A stretch of DNA of 64,000 nucleotides, from NCBI RefSeq assembly GCF_036636695.1, contig NZ_JAVWNW010000009.1; one strand, 5' to 3'. Below the pieces are notes generated by a model that did no database searches, had not been told where the DNA came from, and saw only the letters and a program-made list of their open reading frames with translations. The position numbers and the translations under genes are program-made. The DNA is from Anaerorhabdus sp036636695. GTDB taxonomy: Bacteria; Bacillota_I; Bacilli_A; Erysipelotrichales; Erysipelotrichaceae. Shown here one piece after another: positions 34,613 through 43,580 of the stretch (the first letter of the stretch is position 1; every line of letters begins with the position of its first letter).

Positions 34613-35281
34613 TCACTCCAATCCTTTTGAACTATATACAACGATAGATACTGTGAATACACCCTCTTTGTCTACCGCTATACCTGATACTCTCATTGTC
34701 TTTCCTTGATTATAAACAGCATCTAGAAATGTTTGAAGTTGTTCATTCGTTGAATTAAAACTAATATCCACCGTATTCTTCTCCAAGTATGTTTCATACA
34801 ATGCTGGTGCTGCTTGTATTGGATCTGTAATACCTTTAATCAAATATAAATTATCTTTTATATTATAGGTAGTTTTCTCACCTTCAGCTGGTTCTTCTAC
34901 TTCTTGCATATCTGGATATACTACATTAATTGTATCTCCCGTTATGTTTACAGCTACAATATCCAGTCCTTGACTATGGGCAATCTCCAATAAATATCCT
35001 TGAAGTTGATCATTCTCTCTTGTAGGTAATAATAATTTAGTTTGTTCATCCGCTACTTCTTTTGCATCTTTTAACAATTTATCATTGTTTCCATATCGTG
35101 CTACTTTCATATCTAGTTCTTCATGAGAAACTTGTAAATTACTATACAATGTTTTATTACTCATGTAATTTTCTAGTGTTGGTAAGAATAAGAATACAAC
35201 ATAAACTGTTATAACAACTAAAATCCCCAAAACACTTAACAGGAATTTCTCTCTCTTTGTTAGTCCCTTCATCTTATTCAC
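34613..35281 (-). CDS. pilO: PilO-like inner-membrane pilus alignment protein
   Basis: 222 residues: short cytoplasmic tail (KGLTKREK), one helix (about 13-31), a coiled-coil segment (YSNLQVSHEELDMKVARY) and a ferredoxin-like outer domain (GYLLEIAHSQGLDIVAVNI, with TDPIQAAPALYETY). This layout and its position behind the PilM-PilN gene match PilO, which links PilN to the assembly platform. It overlaps the PilMN gene by 8 bases. Confidence 0.85.
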   Translation of the reverse strand: MNKMKGLTKREKFLLSVLGILVVITVYVVFLFLPTLENYMSNKTLYSNLQVSHEELDMKVARYGNNDKLLKDAKEVADEQTKLLLPTRENDQLQGYLLEIAHSQGLDIVAVNITGDTINVVYPDMQEVEEPAEGEKTTYNIKDNLYLIKGITDPIQAAPALYETYLEKNTVDISFNSTNEQLQTFLDAVYNQGKTMRVSGIAVDKEGVFTVSIVVYSSKGLE

Positions 35282-36677
35282 CCCTCTTTAATTCGGCAAT
35301 TACATTGAATTCATAGCCTTCTTTTGTCTTTTGAACACCAAAGTAATCAACCGATTTAAACAAGCCACTATTTCTTAAATAATCTGGATAATATGTTGAA
35401 ATATCCACATTAGATGTAAGTAAATTAATATTTAATATTCCTGCGGTTGTAGACATCTGTGTTATTTTTGCATCTTCATACCCATAAATAACTTGAACTA
35501 AATATGCATTCATATCGGGATAGTATTTTAAATTATTTTTCACAGCTTCCATTTCTAAACTGATTGTATTGTACGCTTCAAGTAATGTGTCTTCTTCACT
35601 TACTTTTGCAGCTTTTTCAATTAAGTCTGGTTGACTAACATAAGCTTCTTCTGTGCGAATGTCATTTTCTAATTCATAATTCAAATAGAATAAACCACAG
35701 AATGCTCCTCCCATCAGTACAATACTTACTCCTGTAAGTATCAACAACTTCTTTTTGCCTGGATCCATAGCTTTTTGATCTTTTGCGTATTTATCATAAT
35801 TAGTCGCAAAGTTCATTGCCTTTGGATTAGAAACCATTGATCCTAAAATATATACATAAGCTAGGTAGTTAAATTCTTCTGGTGCAGTTACATTAGAAAG
35901 TTGTGGTAATAATTCTACTGCCATTGGATAACTATTTCTTAATTCATTTACTAAAGTATCCAATCCATTACTTTCTCCAAATAAATAGATTGATTCTATC
36001 TTTACTTGATATCTTCTTGATAATTGGAATTGTTGTATCAAAGAAATTTCTTCCTTAACTTTTGCAACTACATTTTCATAATCATCAAATGAAATTCTTT
36101 CACTTCTTTGTAACACGAATTTCTTTTCATCAAATAAAAATACTTTTAACAAATTATTTGATACTTCTAAAATTACATAAGGAGCATCACTATTATTAAT
36201 ATTCGTTTTATCAATGTAATTGAATAATGCATTATAACCTAAATCAATCATTCTTGGTTTTTTACATTTGATATCTTTTAATAATTTCATGTATGCTTCT
36301 ATCTGATTCAATGGAAGTCCACATGCTAATATTCTTCTTAGATTTTCTTCTGGCACTTTACCAAGTTCAATCTTATCTAATACAAACTCTTGATTAATAG
36401 TTTGAGATGCACGCAACTCATTGTTTAGAATTTGCATTGTATTTTTGTCATCAACAAAAGGCACCTTAACTTCTCGATAGAAAGGCCCTGAGTTATTCAC
36501 AACAATTGTTGATTTGTTATTTTTCTTTTCTTTTAATTCATTTTTGATAGGATCTAAATTTGTGTAATCAATAAGTGTAAACACAGTTTTAAATTCTTCA
36601 ATATTAATTCTTCCCTTTTTATTTGTTGCGCTAATAATCTTATATTGATTATTACCAAGTTCAATATATTGTGCCAC
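35274..36677 (-). CDS. Fused PilM-PilN pilus assembly protein
   Basis: 467 residues. Residues 1-285 resemble PilM, the actin-like cytoplasmic protein, ending in NYLAYVYILGSM where PilM proteins end. Residues 286-467 resemble PilN: a short basic stretch (DPGKKKLL), one helix (309-333), a coiled coil and an outer domain. In most systems these are two proteins that bind through the PilN N-terminal motif, so one chain would lock the pair together. It lies between pilC and pilO, exactly where pilM and pilN are expected. Confidence 0.82.
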   Translation of the reverse strand: MAQYIELGNNQYKIISATNKKGRINIEEFKTVFTLIDYTNLDPIKNELKEKKNNKSTIVVNNSGPFYREVKVPFVDDKNTMQILNNELRASQTINQEFVLDKIELGKVPEENLRRILACGLPLNQIEAYMKLLKDIKCKKPRMIDLGYNALFNYIDKTNINNSDAPYVILEVSNNLLKVFLFDEKKFVLQRSERISFDDYENVVAKVKEEISLIQQFQLSRRYQVKIESIYLFGESNGLDTLVNELRNSYPMAVELLPQLSNVTAPEEFNYLAYVYILGSMVSNPKAMNFATNYDKYAKDQKAMDPGKKKLLILTGVSIVLMGGAFCGLFYLNYELENDIRTEEAYVSQPDLIEKAAKVSEEDTLLEAYNTISLEMEAVKNNLKYYPDMNAYLVQVIYGYEDAKITQMSTTAGILNINLLTSNVDISTYYPDYLRNSGLFKSVDYFGVQKTKEGYEFNVIAELKRGE

Positions 36678-36689
36678 AGTATTACCTCC

Positions 36690-37874
36690 TTATTGTACTA
36701 AACTCATCATGCCATACATTGGTAGTATTACCGCTACTACAATTCCACCAATGACTAATGCCATAACAACAATCATCAGTGGTTCTAGGAATGATACAAG
36801 TCGTGTTGTTGCCGCATCTGCTTCTTCATCAAAGTAATCGGCAGCAGATCCCAAGATTGAATCTATTGACCCAGATTCTTCGCCAATATAAACCATCGAT
36901 GTGAACATTGGATCAAAAAGCTTTGTGTCTTCGAGTGATGTTGAAATGAATTCGCCTCGACTTACCTTTTGTATTACATTTTGAAATTCATCTTCAATGA
37001 CAATATTTCCTATGATTATTGAAACCATCTGTAATAATTGAATCATATCCAACCCACTGGCATATAATGTCGCAAATCCTCTAGCACAACGTGCCGAATA
37101 AATTGTTCGATTTAGTTTTCCAACAACCCACATCTTTAGTTTGATTCTATCGATAAACTTTCTTACCGATCTAATTTTTAGTAATATCTGCATTACCATA
37201 AATAGAATCGCTAAACCAGCAATTAATAGCCACCAGTAATTTGAAATGAAATTACTGACAGATACGAGTATTTGTGTAGGTAATGGTAAATCGTATCCTT
37301 CATAGAGTGTAAAGAATGTTGGTAGCACAGTTGTCATTAAGAAAATAACGACCACAATTGCTATAGCACCTAAAATCATAGGATACATTAATGCACTTTT
37401 TACTTTATTATTTAGTTTATTTTCTTTTTCAAAATGTTCTCCCATTTTGGCTAAGTTAATTTCTAAAATACCACTTGCTTCCCCTGCTTCAACCATGTTT
37501 AAAAGGATGTTTGGAAAAACACCCTGTTCTCTCATTGATGTAGAAAGACTATTCCCTTTTTGCATTGACTCATAAATTTTCCCATAAATCGCTCTGATTT
37601 TTGGTTTATCACTTTTTGTTTCAAGAATATGAATTGCTTTAATTATTGTAATCCCACTTTGAAGCATGACTGATGTTTGACGACAAAAAACAATTAAGTC
37701 TTTCGCCTTCATTCTCTTAACTGGTTTTACTTCTCTATGAACTTCTTCATAGCTCACCAAGTAGTATTCCATTTGCTTAATTTTTAAAAGTAAGCTCTGT
37801 TCATTTTCTGCTTCTAAAGTACGTGTCACTTTTTTTCTATTTTTGTCGATTAAAACGCACTTAAACAGCTTCAT
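36690..37874 (-). CDS. pilC: Type IV pilus platform protein (PilC/GspF)
   Basis: 394-residue inner-membrane platform with two GspF domains. Visible blocks are VFCRQTSVMLQSGITII (about 65), GNSLSTSMREQGVFPNILL, MVEAGEASGILEINL (about 128) and the second-domain repeat MVYIGEESGSIDSILG (about 325), with helices near 165-185, 210-230 and the C-terminus. The start at 37874 follows GGGAGAG. First gene of the pilus operon; a TATAAT box lies about 70 bases upstream without a clear -35. Confidence 0.95.
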   Translation of the reverse strand: MKLFKCVLIDKNRKKVTRTLEAENEQSLLLKIKQMEYYLVSYEEVHREVKPVKRMKAKDLIVFCRQTSVMLQSGITIIKAIHILETKSDKPKIRAIYGKIYESMQKGNSLSTSMREQGVFPNILLNMVEAGEASGILEINLAKMGEHFEKENKLNNKVKSALMYPMILGAIAIVVVIFLMTTVLPTFFTLYEGYDLPLPTQILVSVSNFISNYWWLLIAGLAILFMVMQILLKIRSVRKFIDRIKLKMWVVGKLNRTIYSARCARGFATLYASGLDMIQLLQMVSIIIGNIVIEDEFQNVIQKVSRGEFISTSLEDTKLFDPMFTSMVYIGEESGSIDSILGSAADYFDEEADAATTRLVSFLEPLMIVVMALVIGGIVVAVILPMYGMMSLVQ

Positions 37875-37987
37875 GGCTCTCTCCCTCATGTTTATTAAAT
37901 TTTAGCACAAAATATCAATAAAACAACCAAAAGGAAGAGAGTTGAGTGATTCAGACAACTATTATATTTTCATAATGAAGCACAAAA

Positions 37988-38011
37988 AAAGCAAGGGCAT
38001 GCCCTTGCTTT
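37988..38011 (-). terminator. Strong terminator of the duplicated-lipoprotein gene
   Basis: A perfect 24-base palindrome (10-base stem when folded with loop GCAT; core GCAAGGGC/GCCCTTGC) followed by seven T on the minus strand, 11 bases after the lipoprotein stop. Confidence 0.9.
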
Positions 38012-38021
38012 ATATCTTCAA

Positions 38022-39098
38022 CTATTTAATTTCTGTTAAATTATTAGCTGCGATTGATAATGCTTTTAAGTAATCTCCAACAGTCATTGTAACTGAAGAT
38101 TTTAATTCTTCAACTTCAGGAACTGCTGTGTGGTTACCATCACCTTTGTCAAATGTTGGCATTTCGATAACTTCAGCAACTGTTTTTCCTACAGTGTAAG
38201 CTTCGAAAGCTGCGATTTGTTCAAACCATTCTTTTCCAATTTCAGAAGCTGAAAGCATACCGTAGTCTGCTCCTTTTTCTTTCTTAGTTGGAGTTTTTGT
38301 AATATCTTCAGGAGCTGTAACTGCACCAGCTGTGCTGAATTTTACTGTATTTTGAGCTGTATCGATATTTGTGAATACGATTTTTCCGTCAGCATCTAAA
38401 GCAACTACTGCAAATGAAGTGTTTGCTTGGAATTGACCATCTTTGTCAGCTGTAGCATCTGCTGTGCTTAAGCTTGTGAATGAACCTGTACCTACTTGAG
38501 CAACACCTTCAACTTCTTGAGCGTTAGCTGCAGCTACTTCAACAGCTTTGATATAATCTCCAACTGTCATAGTTACAGATGTTTTTAATTCTTCTACATC
38601 AGGAACTGCTGTGTGGTTACCATCACCTTTGTCAAGTGTAGGCATAGCTGCTAATTCAGCAACTGTTTTTCCAACTGCATATTCTTCGAAAGCAGCGATT
38701 TGTTCAAACCATTCTTTTCCAATTTCAGAAGCTGAAAGCATACCGTAGTCTGCTCCTTTTTCTTTCTTAGTTGGAGTTACTGTAATATCTTCAGGAGCTG
38801 TTACTGCACCAGCTGTGCTGAATTTACCTGTGTTTTGAGCTGTATCGATAGAAACGTATTTGATTACATCTCCTTCTAATACTACTGTTGCATAAGTTGT
38901 GTTGAATTGAGCTTTTCCTTCTGCATCAGCTGTTGCATCTGCAACGCTAAGAGTTGTTACTGAGCCGATTCCTACTTTTAATGCTCCAGTTGCAGCAGGT
39001 GTTTCACTAGCTGCAGGTGTTGCGCTTGGTGTAGCAGGTGCACTTGAACAACCAGCTAAAGCCATAGCAGCGATTAATAATGCTATTAATTTTTTCAT
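38022..39098 (-). CDS. Lipoprotein with two tandem FMN-binding-like repeats
   Basis: 358-residue lipoprotein: signal MKKLIALLIAAMALAGC with Cys17 lipidated, then a Pro/Ser/Thr/Ala linker (about 19-38). Two repeats follow (about 40-198 and 199-358), offset by 161 residues and nearly identical (FSTAGAVTAPEDIT, TKKEKGADYGMLSASEIGKE, KGDGNHTAVP). They resemble small FMN-binding-type surface domains (short strands VGIGSVTTLS, then VVLEGDVIKYVSIDTAQN), but I do not see the SGAT flavinylation motif, so the family is tentative. A consensus promoter suggests high expression. Confidence 0.75.
   Translation of the reverse strand: MKKLIALLIAAMALAGCSSAPATPSATPAASETPAATGALKVGIGSVTTLSVADATADAEGKAQFNTTYATVVLEGDVIKYVSIDTAQNTGKFSTAGAVTAPEDITVTPTKKEKGADYGMLSASEIGKEWFEQIAAFEEYAVGKTVAELAAMPTLDKGDGNHTAVPDVEELKTSVTMTVGDYIKAVEVAAANAQEVEGVAQVGTGSFTSLSTADATADKDGQFQANTSFAVVALDADGKIVFTNIDTAQNTVKFSTAGAVTAPEDITKTPTKKEKGADYGMLSASEIGKEWFEQIAAFEAYTVGKTVAEVIEMPTFDKGDGNHTAVPEVEELKSSVTMTVGDYLKALSIAANNLTEIK
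38212..38778 (-). repeat. 84-base exact repeat inside the lipoprotein gene
   Basis: Bases 38212-38295 and 38695-38778 are identical over 84 positions and 483 bases (161 codons) apart. They are the best-kept part of a whole-domain tandem duplication. Absence of silent changes points to a recent duplication or ongoing gene conversion. Confidence 0.9.
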
Positions 39099-39122
39099 TT
39101 TATTTCTTCCTCCGTGCTTTAA

Positions 39123-39151
39123 ATTATATCGACATTCACAGTTTATGTCAA
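39123..39151 (-). promoter_or_regulatory. Consensus promoter of the lipoprotein gene
   Basis: On the minus strand: TTGACA (39146-39151), 17-base spacer, TATAAT (39123-39128), 25 bases before the start codon, which has GGAGGAAG ahead of it. A perfect match to the vegetative consensus. Confidence 0.85.
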
Positions 39152-39204
39152 TTTAATAGTTATAACTTTCACATTGTGAAAAATAGCCATCACTTCACTT
39201 AATT

Positions 39205-40476
39205 TTAATCTGGAAGTTTCGTGTTCCTTCTAATAAATACAAGAAACTTTAAAATGACAAATAAACCTAAAATTCCTACACTTATTAAATTGATGATATT
39301 CACGATCATTGGCAGCTTAGTTGCTGAGAAACTCAAGTCGTGCAATGTCATTTCTTTCTCTAATTTTATTTCACCTACATCTTTACCATCAACCGAAATA
39401 ACTGCATAGCCTTCAATATTTTCGCCTTCATCTATCTTTCTATATTCTATATGAATTGCGATTGTGTCTTCACTTTGTGCCATTGGTAATAAGACATTCA
39501 AGTCATTCGCTAAATAGAATGTTGCATTTCCTATGACTTTTTTACCTTCTTTTATCTCAGATTCTCCAATACCTAGTTCTTTCGATAGTGTTACTGTTTT
39601 AAAGTTATTGAAACCATAATTAAATAGTTTTTGCATATCTTCATAACGGGCATCACTACTATCACAACCTAAAACAACTCCAATTAAGTCCATATTATCT
39701 TTCGTTGCAGTATTAACCATCGTGTACCCGGCATCATTAGTCCAGCCGATTTTGCCACCTGTTGCATATTCATATTTAAACTTTGAATTCTTCAACATTT
39801 CATTTCCAGTAGAAAATGCACGTGTGTTACTTTGTTTATTAGTTGGTGCCATATCATAACGAACAGCACCAAATACTTCTTTAAATGTATTGTTTTTCAT
39901 CGCTGCACGTAAGATCATCGCCATATCATACGCTGTTGTTTTATGATTTTCATCGGGGAGTCCATGAGCGTTTATGAAATTTGAATTTTTAGCTCCTGCA
40001 CTTGTAGCTACCTCATTCATCAACTTCGCGAATTCTTCTTGGCTTCCTGACACTGCTTCCGCAAGTACATTTGTTGCATCATTCGCACTTGCCATCATAC
40101 TTGCATAGGCAAAATCAATCATCGGTGCTTGTTCACCATAATCAAGCCAAATATGACTACTTGTACGATCAATATTATCAATTGCTGTATTTGTTGCTGT
40201 AAGAGTTGCGTTAGGATCCAACTTTTCTAGTGCAATGTAGATTGTTAAAACTTTGGTAATGCTTGCAGGATACATTGGTTCATTCATATTTTTTTGATAT
40301 AGTACCATTCCCGTTTTTGCGTCAATTAAAACTGCAGCCTTCGCATTTAACCCAAGTGCATCAGGAACCGTTACTTCTGGTTCAGGTGTTGGTGTTGCTT
40401 CATCTTCTGCAAAAACTGTAAAACTATTTAATAATAGAAAAGTACACATCAATAAAGACAGTATTTTTTTAATCAT
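39205..40476 (-). CDS. dacA: D-alanyl-D-alanine carboxypeptidase (PBP5-like)
   Basis: 423-residue low-molecular-weight penicillin-binding protein that trims peptidoglycan stem peptides. The signal peptide is MIKKILSLLMCTFLLLNSF. Catalytic motifs: SxxK in PASITKVL, SxN in MMASANDATN and the third motif GGKIGWTND (KIG where KTG is usual). A PBP5-type C-terminal domain follows and ends with a membrane anchor helix (about 390-412). The start is either ATG 40476 (GGATGA 4 bases ahead) or ATG 40488; the open frame further upstream overlaps the next gene and has no family similarity. Confidence 0.92.
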   Translation of the reverse strand: MIKKILSLLMCTFLLLNSFTVFAEDEATPTPEPEVTVPDALGLNAKAAVLIDAKTGMVLYQKNMNEPMYPASITKVLTIYIALEKLDPNATLTATNTAIDNIDRTSSHIWLDYGEQAPMIDFAYASMMASANDATNVLAEAVSGSQEEFAKLMNEVATSAGAKNSNFINAHGLPDENHKTTAYDMAMILRAAMKNNTFKEVFGAVRYDMAPTNKQSNTRAFSTGNEMLKNSKFKYEYATGGKIGWTNDAGYTMVNTATKDNMDLIGVVLGCDSSDARYEDMQKLFNYGFNNFKTVTLSKELGIGESEIKEGKKVIGNATFYLANDLNVLLPMAQSEDTIAIHIEYRKIDEGENIEGYAVISVDGKDVGEIKLEKEMTLHDLSFSATKLPMIVNIINLISVGILGLFVILKFLVFIRRNTKLPD

Positions 40477-40549
40477 CGTATCATCCATTCTAAATCTATT
40501 CTTATTATACATGAAGTCGTTATGAGATAAAATAATGCTTTTTCTTTTA

Positions 40550-40930
40550 TCACTTATTATTTTGTAATATTTTCTCGCAAACAACGAAAATAACTCCACC
40601 AATGAGATAACAAAGAATATCTTTCCAATCAAAGGTTGACCCAATGATTACCCCTAAAAGAGTTCCTTGAATATGTAATAATCTATCCAGATGAAATAAC
40701 TGCATGAATTCAACTGCTATCGCAAAGAAAGTAACATACACTCCTAGATATTTTGGTTTAGCTAACCAAAATAATCTTAGGAAACTTGTAAGCACAACTA
40801 TTACCAAAACATCTCCCATATAAGGTCTAATAAAATCATCTTTGATATAAAGCCCAATCACAATTTCAACAAGTAGTGAAATCGCAAATATCGTAAAATA
40901 AGTCATACGTTTTTTATTATTCATTTTCAT
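40550..40930 (-). CDS. DUF2809 family membrane protein
   Basis: 126 residues, four hydrophobic helices, with the DUF2809 blocks DDFIRPYMGDVLVIVVL and GTLLGVIIGSTFDWKDILCY. Function unknown. The gene begins after AAGGTGA. It ends 74 bases before dacA and may share its transcript. Confidence 0.85.
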   Translation of the reverse strand: MKMNNKKRMTYFTIFAISLLVEIVIGLYIKDDFIRPYMGDVLVIVVLTSFLRLFWLAKPKYLGVYVTFFAIAVEFMQLFHLDRLLHIQGTLLGVIIGSTFDWKDILCYLIGGVIFVVCEKILQNNK

Positions 40931-40963
40931 ATCACCTTAATAAGTATAGCATGCACATTATAA

Positions 40964-40995
40964 AAGGATGACGCAAACGAAGTTACATCATCCTT
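40964..40995 (-). terminator. Terminator of the metal ATPase gene
   Basis: AAGGATGA / TCATCCTT (40964-40971, 40988-40995), 16-base loop, followed on the minus strand by TTTTAT. Confidence 0.65.
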
Positions 40996-41019
40996 AGGTT
41001 TTAAGAAAATTTGATTAAA

Positions 41020-43302
41020 CTAGTTTTTCTTGAGTAAACGAATTGAATTGAGAATCGCAATCAATGAAACACCAACATCAGCAAATATAGCTAACCACAT
41101 TCCTGCATAACCGAGTGCTCCTAGAATTAAGATTATAATTTTAATTCCGATAGCCCCTACTATATTTTGCATAATAATATTCATTGTCTTTTTAGAGCGT
41201 GTGATGGCAAGTGCAATTTTACTTAGCTTATCATCCATGATTACAACATCGGCAGCTTCTATTGCTGCATCACTACCTACACCACCCATGGCAATTCCAA
41301 CATCCGCTAATGCTAGTACAGGTGCATCATTGATACCATCTCCTGCAAACCCTAATTTGCCTTTAGGCAATAAAGATTCTACAACATCTACTTTTTGATC
41401 TGGCAAGCATTCACTATATACTTTATCAATGCCTACTTGTCTTGCAATCTTATCCGCTACTGCTTTGCGATCGCCTGTTACCATAATATTTTCAACAATA
41501 CCGGCATTTTTTAATTTACTTAATGCATTCTTTGAGTCTAATTTAATTTGATCTTCAATTACTATCGCTCCTATATATTGTTGGTCTTGTGCAACATAAA
41601 CAAGTGTTCCTGCTTCATCAATTGTTGGGCATTCTATTTCAAATTGGCTCATCAACTTTTGATTTCCAACAAGAATATTTTTACCATCTAGCTTAGCACG
41701 TATTCCATGCCCTGCTATTTCTTCAACTTCACTGATTCTTGTACCATCAATACTTTCACCATATTCCTTAAGTATTGATACTGCAATTGGATGTGTAGAA
41801 TTTGATTCACCATATGCCGCCAGTTCTAAGGCTTTTGATGATCCAATAATTTTACTTACACCAAACTTACCTTCCGTAATTGTTCCTGTTTTATCAAAAA
41901 CCATGAGTTGAAGTTTTGATAATCCTTCAATTACTGTACTTCCTTTTACTAATACCCCATTCTTACTTAATCCACCAATTCCCGCAAAGAATCCTAGCGG
42001 TACACTAATGACTAAAGCACATGGACAAGAAATAACTAGGAATGCTGCAGCTCTTTGAATAGATTCACGATAATCAATACCACTACTTAATAAAGGAAGA
42101 AGTATTGCTAATGCAACTGCCAAAATAACAACTGTTGGTGTATATACTTTTGAAAACTTCGTAATAAAATTCTCTGATTTTGTTTTTCGACTACTTGTAT
42201 TTTCAACGAGTTCTAATATTTTACTTACTGTACTATCGCCGAACGATTTACTAACTTTAATTTCCAACAATCCACGTTGGTTAACACAACCACTTAAAAC
42301 TTCATCACCTTCTTGAACATCTCTTTCTAAACTTTCACCCGTTAGACTCGATGTATCAAGACTACTTGCTCCAGTTATAATAACACCATCTAATGGAATT
42401 CTCTCCCCTGGTTTTACTACAATCACATCATCAATGACAACACTCTCTGGTGCAACATCAAGAACATCACTTCCTTTTTTGATATGTGCAATATCTGGGC
42501 GAATATTCATCAAATCAGAGATAGATTTACGACTTGATCGAACAGCCTTTTCTTGAAAATATTCTCCTACTTGATAAAACAACATAACTGCTGCCGCTTC
42601 ACGATAGTCTTGTAAGAAGATAGCTGCAATTGTCGCAATAGCCATCAAGAAATTTTCATCAAAGATTTGTCCTCGTATGATATTTTTTAATGCACGAAAT
42701 ATTACGGTATAACCTAGCACTATATAAGATGATAAAGAAAATATCATCGCTATTAATCCCTTTTCTTCAAAGAATAAACTTATTACAAAAAGTACTGTTC
42801 CAATTCCTATTTTTATAAGATCTGATTTTGATTCATCATTTTTTTCAACTTTTTTTGTTTCGGTTTTTTGCACTTCTACATCTGGTTCTAATTCTTTTAC
42901 AATGCGTTCAATTTCTTTTTCAACATTATTTCGTTGTCCTAAATCGCAAACAGCTGTACATGTTGTATTCATGAAATTAACATGAGCTTCTTGTACATTA
43001 GGTAGTTTTTTTATTTGGTCTTCAATCTTTTGTGCACAGTTTGCACAATCTAAACCTTTTAAAAATAGTTCAATTGATTCCCCTTTTTCTTTAACCACAA
43101 CATCAGGTTCAACTTTCTTCACTAAATCAATAATTACTTGTTGAACTTTATGTTTGTCTTTCTCATGTGTGTTTATCATTAGTTTTTTACTCATGAAATC
43201 AACGGTTGCCTCTTGAACTACATCTAATTCATTTACAGCTTCTTCAACTTCACTTGCACAATGTGCACAGTCCAAACCTTCTAAGATATACTCTAATTTC
43301 AT
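41020..43302 (-). CDS. Heavy-metal P1B-type ATPase (Cd/Zn/Pb exporter type) with two HMA domains
   Basis: 760 residues. Two N-terminal heavy-metal-associated domains carry GLDCAHCAS (residues 9-17) and GLDCANCAQ (about 88-96). The membrane core has the CPC motif in ISCPCALVISVP, the phosphorylation site DKTGTITEG, the TGES-type loop SSLTGESLER, the hinge TGDRKAVA and GDGINDAPVLA. CPC with this flanking sequence and the C-terminal region resemble ZntA/CadA more than CopA, so export of zinc, cadmium or lead is most likely. A palindromic ArsR-type operator overlaps its promoter. Confidence 0.92.
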   Translation of the reverse strand: MKLEYILEGLDCAHCASEVEEAVNELDVVQEATVDFMSKKLMINTHEKDKHKVQQVIIDLVKKVEPDVVVKEKGESIELFLKGLDCANCAQKIEDQIKKLPNVQEAHVNFMNTTCTAVCDLGQRNNVEKEIERIVKELEPDVEVQKTETKKVEKNDESKSDLIKIGIGTVLFVISLFFEEKGLIAMIFSLSSYIVLGYTVIFRALKNIIRGQIFDENFLMAIATIAAIFLQDYREAAAVMLFYQVGEYFQEKAVRSSRKSISDLMNIRPDIAHIKKGSDVLDVAPESVVIDDVIVVKPGERIPLDGVIITGASSLDTSSLTGESLERDVQEGDEVLSGCVNQRGLLEIKVSKSFGDSTVSKILELVENTSSRKTKSENFITKFSKVYTPTVVILAVALAILLPLLSSGIDYRESIQRAAAFLVISCPCALVISVPLGFFAGIGGLSKNGVLVKGSTVIEGLSKLQLMVFDKTGTITEGKFGVSKIIGSSKALELAAYGESNSTHPIAVSILKEYGESIDGTRISEVEEIAGHGIRAKLDGKNILVGNQKLMSQFEIECPTIDEAGTLVYVAQDQQYIGAIVIEDQIKLDSKNALSKLKNAGIVENIMVTGDRKAVADKIARQVGIDKVYSECLPDQKVDVVESLLPKGKLGFAGDGINDAPVLALADVGIAMGGVGSDAAIEAADVVIMDDKLSKIALAITRSKKTMNIIMQNIVGAIGIKIIILILGALGYAGMWLAIFADVGVSLIAILNSIRLLKKN

Positions 43303-43314
43303 ACTCTCACCTCA

Positions 43315-43367
43315 ACATATGAATATATGTTCATATGTAGTATATATTAGATGAATATCACTGTCAA
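43315..43367 (-). promoter_or_regulatory. Promoter and ArsR/SmtB-type operator of the metal ATPase
   Basis: On the minus strand TTGACA (43362-43367), 17 bases, TATACT (43339-43344). Directly downstream is a palindrome with 9-base arms, ACATATGAA and TTCATATGT (43315-43323, 43330-43338) around 6 bases, overlapping the expected transcription start. The size and ATATGAA..TTCATAT form suit ArsR/SmtB-family metal repressors. No such repressor gene is nearby. Confidence 0.75.
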
Positions 43368-43466
43368 CTATCTATAGTCATTTTTTAAAACTTCTTCTTC
43401 TGGCTTTCCGTTACACATTTGCATACAGTCTTCGATGATTTCCATTATAAGTTTTATTATTTTCAT
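43368..43466 (-). CDS. 32-residue ORF with a Cys-x3-Cys pair
   Basis: A short frame with a strong Shine-Dalgarno (AAGGAG, 9 bases before ATG). The peptide begins MKIIKLIMEIIED, then CMQMCNGKPEEE. It is a likely amphipathic helix followed by a Cys/Met cluster (CMQMC) that could bind a soft metal. It ends just where the -35 box of the metal ATPase promoter begins. A possible promoter upstream is TTGGCT (43553-43558), 16 bases, TACTGT. No family recognised; it may be a metal-sensing leader peptide, a metal-buffering peptide or chance. Confidence 0.5.
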   Translation of the reverse strand: MKIIKLIMEIIEDCMQMCNGKPEEEVLKNDYR

Positions 43467-43565
43467 ATTGATCATCTCCTTGTGTCTTTACTATATCCTT
43501 TAATAATGCAAGAATCCTTCGTTTTTACTTACAGTATCCTTACAATTATGAAAGCCAAAGAAAAA

Positions 43566-43580
43566 AGCGCCTTAAGCGCT
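43566..43580 (-). terminator. Terminator of the YitT gene
   Basis: Short stem AGCGC / GCGCT (43566-43570, 43576-43580) with six T on the minus strand, touching the YitT stop codon. Confidence 0.6.

Noticed and set aside
38212..38778. Possible CRISPR or mobile repeat
   Set aside because: Only two copies, in frame, 161 codons apart inside one lipoprotein gene; this is a domain duplication.
40488..40644. Longer start for the D,D-carboxypeptidase
   Set aside because: The extra residues overlap the DUF2809 gene in part and precede a complete signal peptide, so the start near 40476-40488 is preferred.
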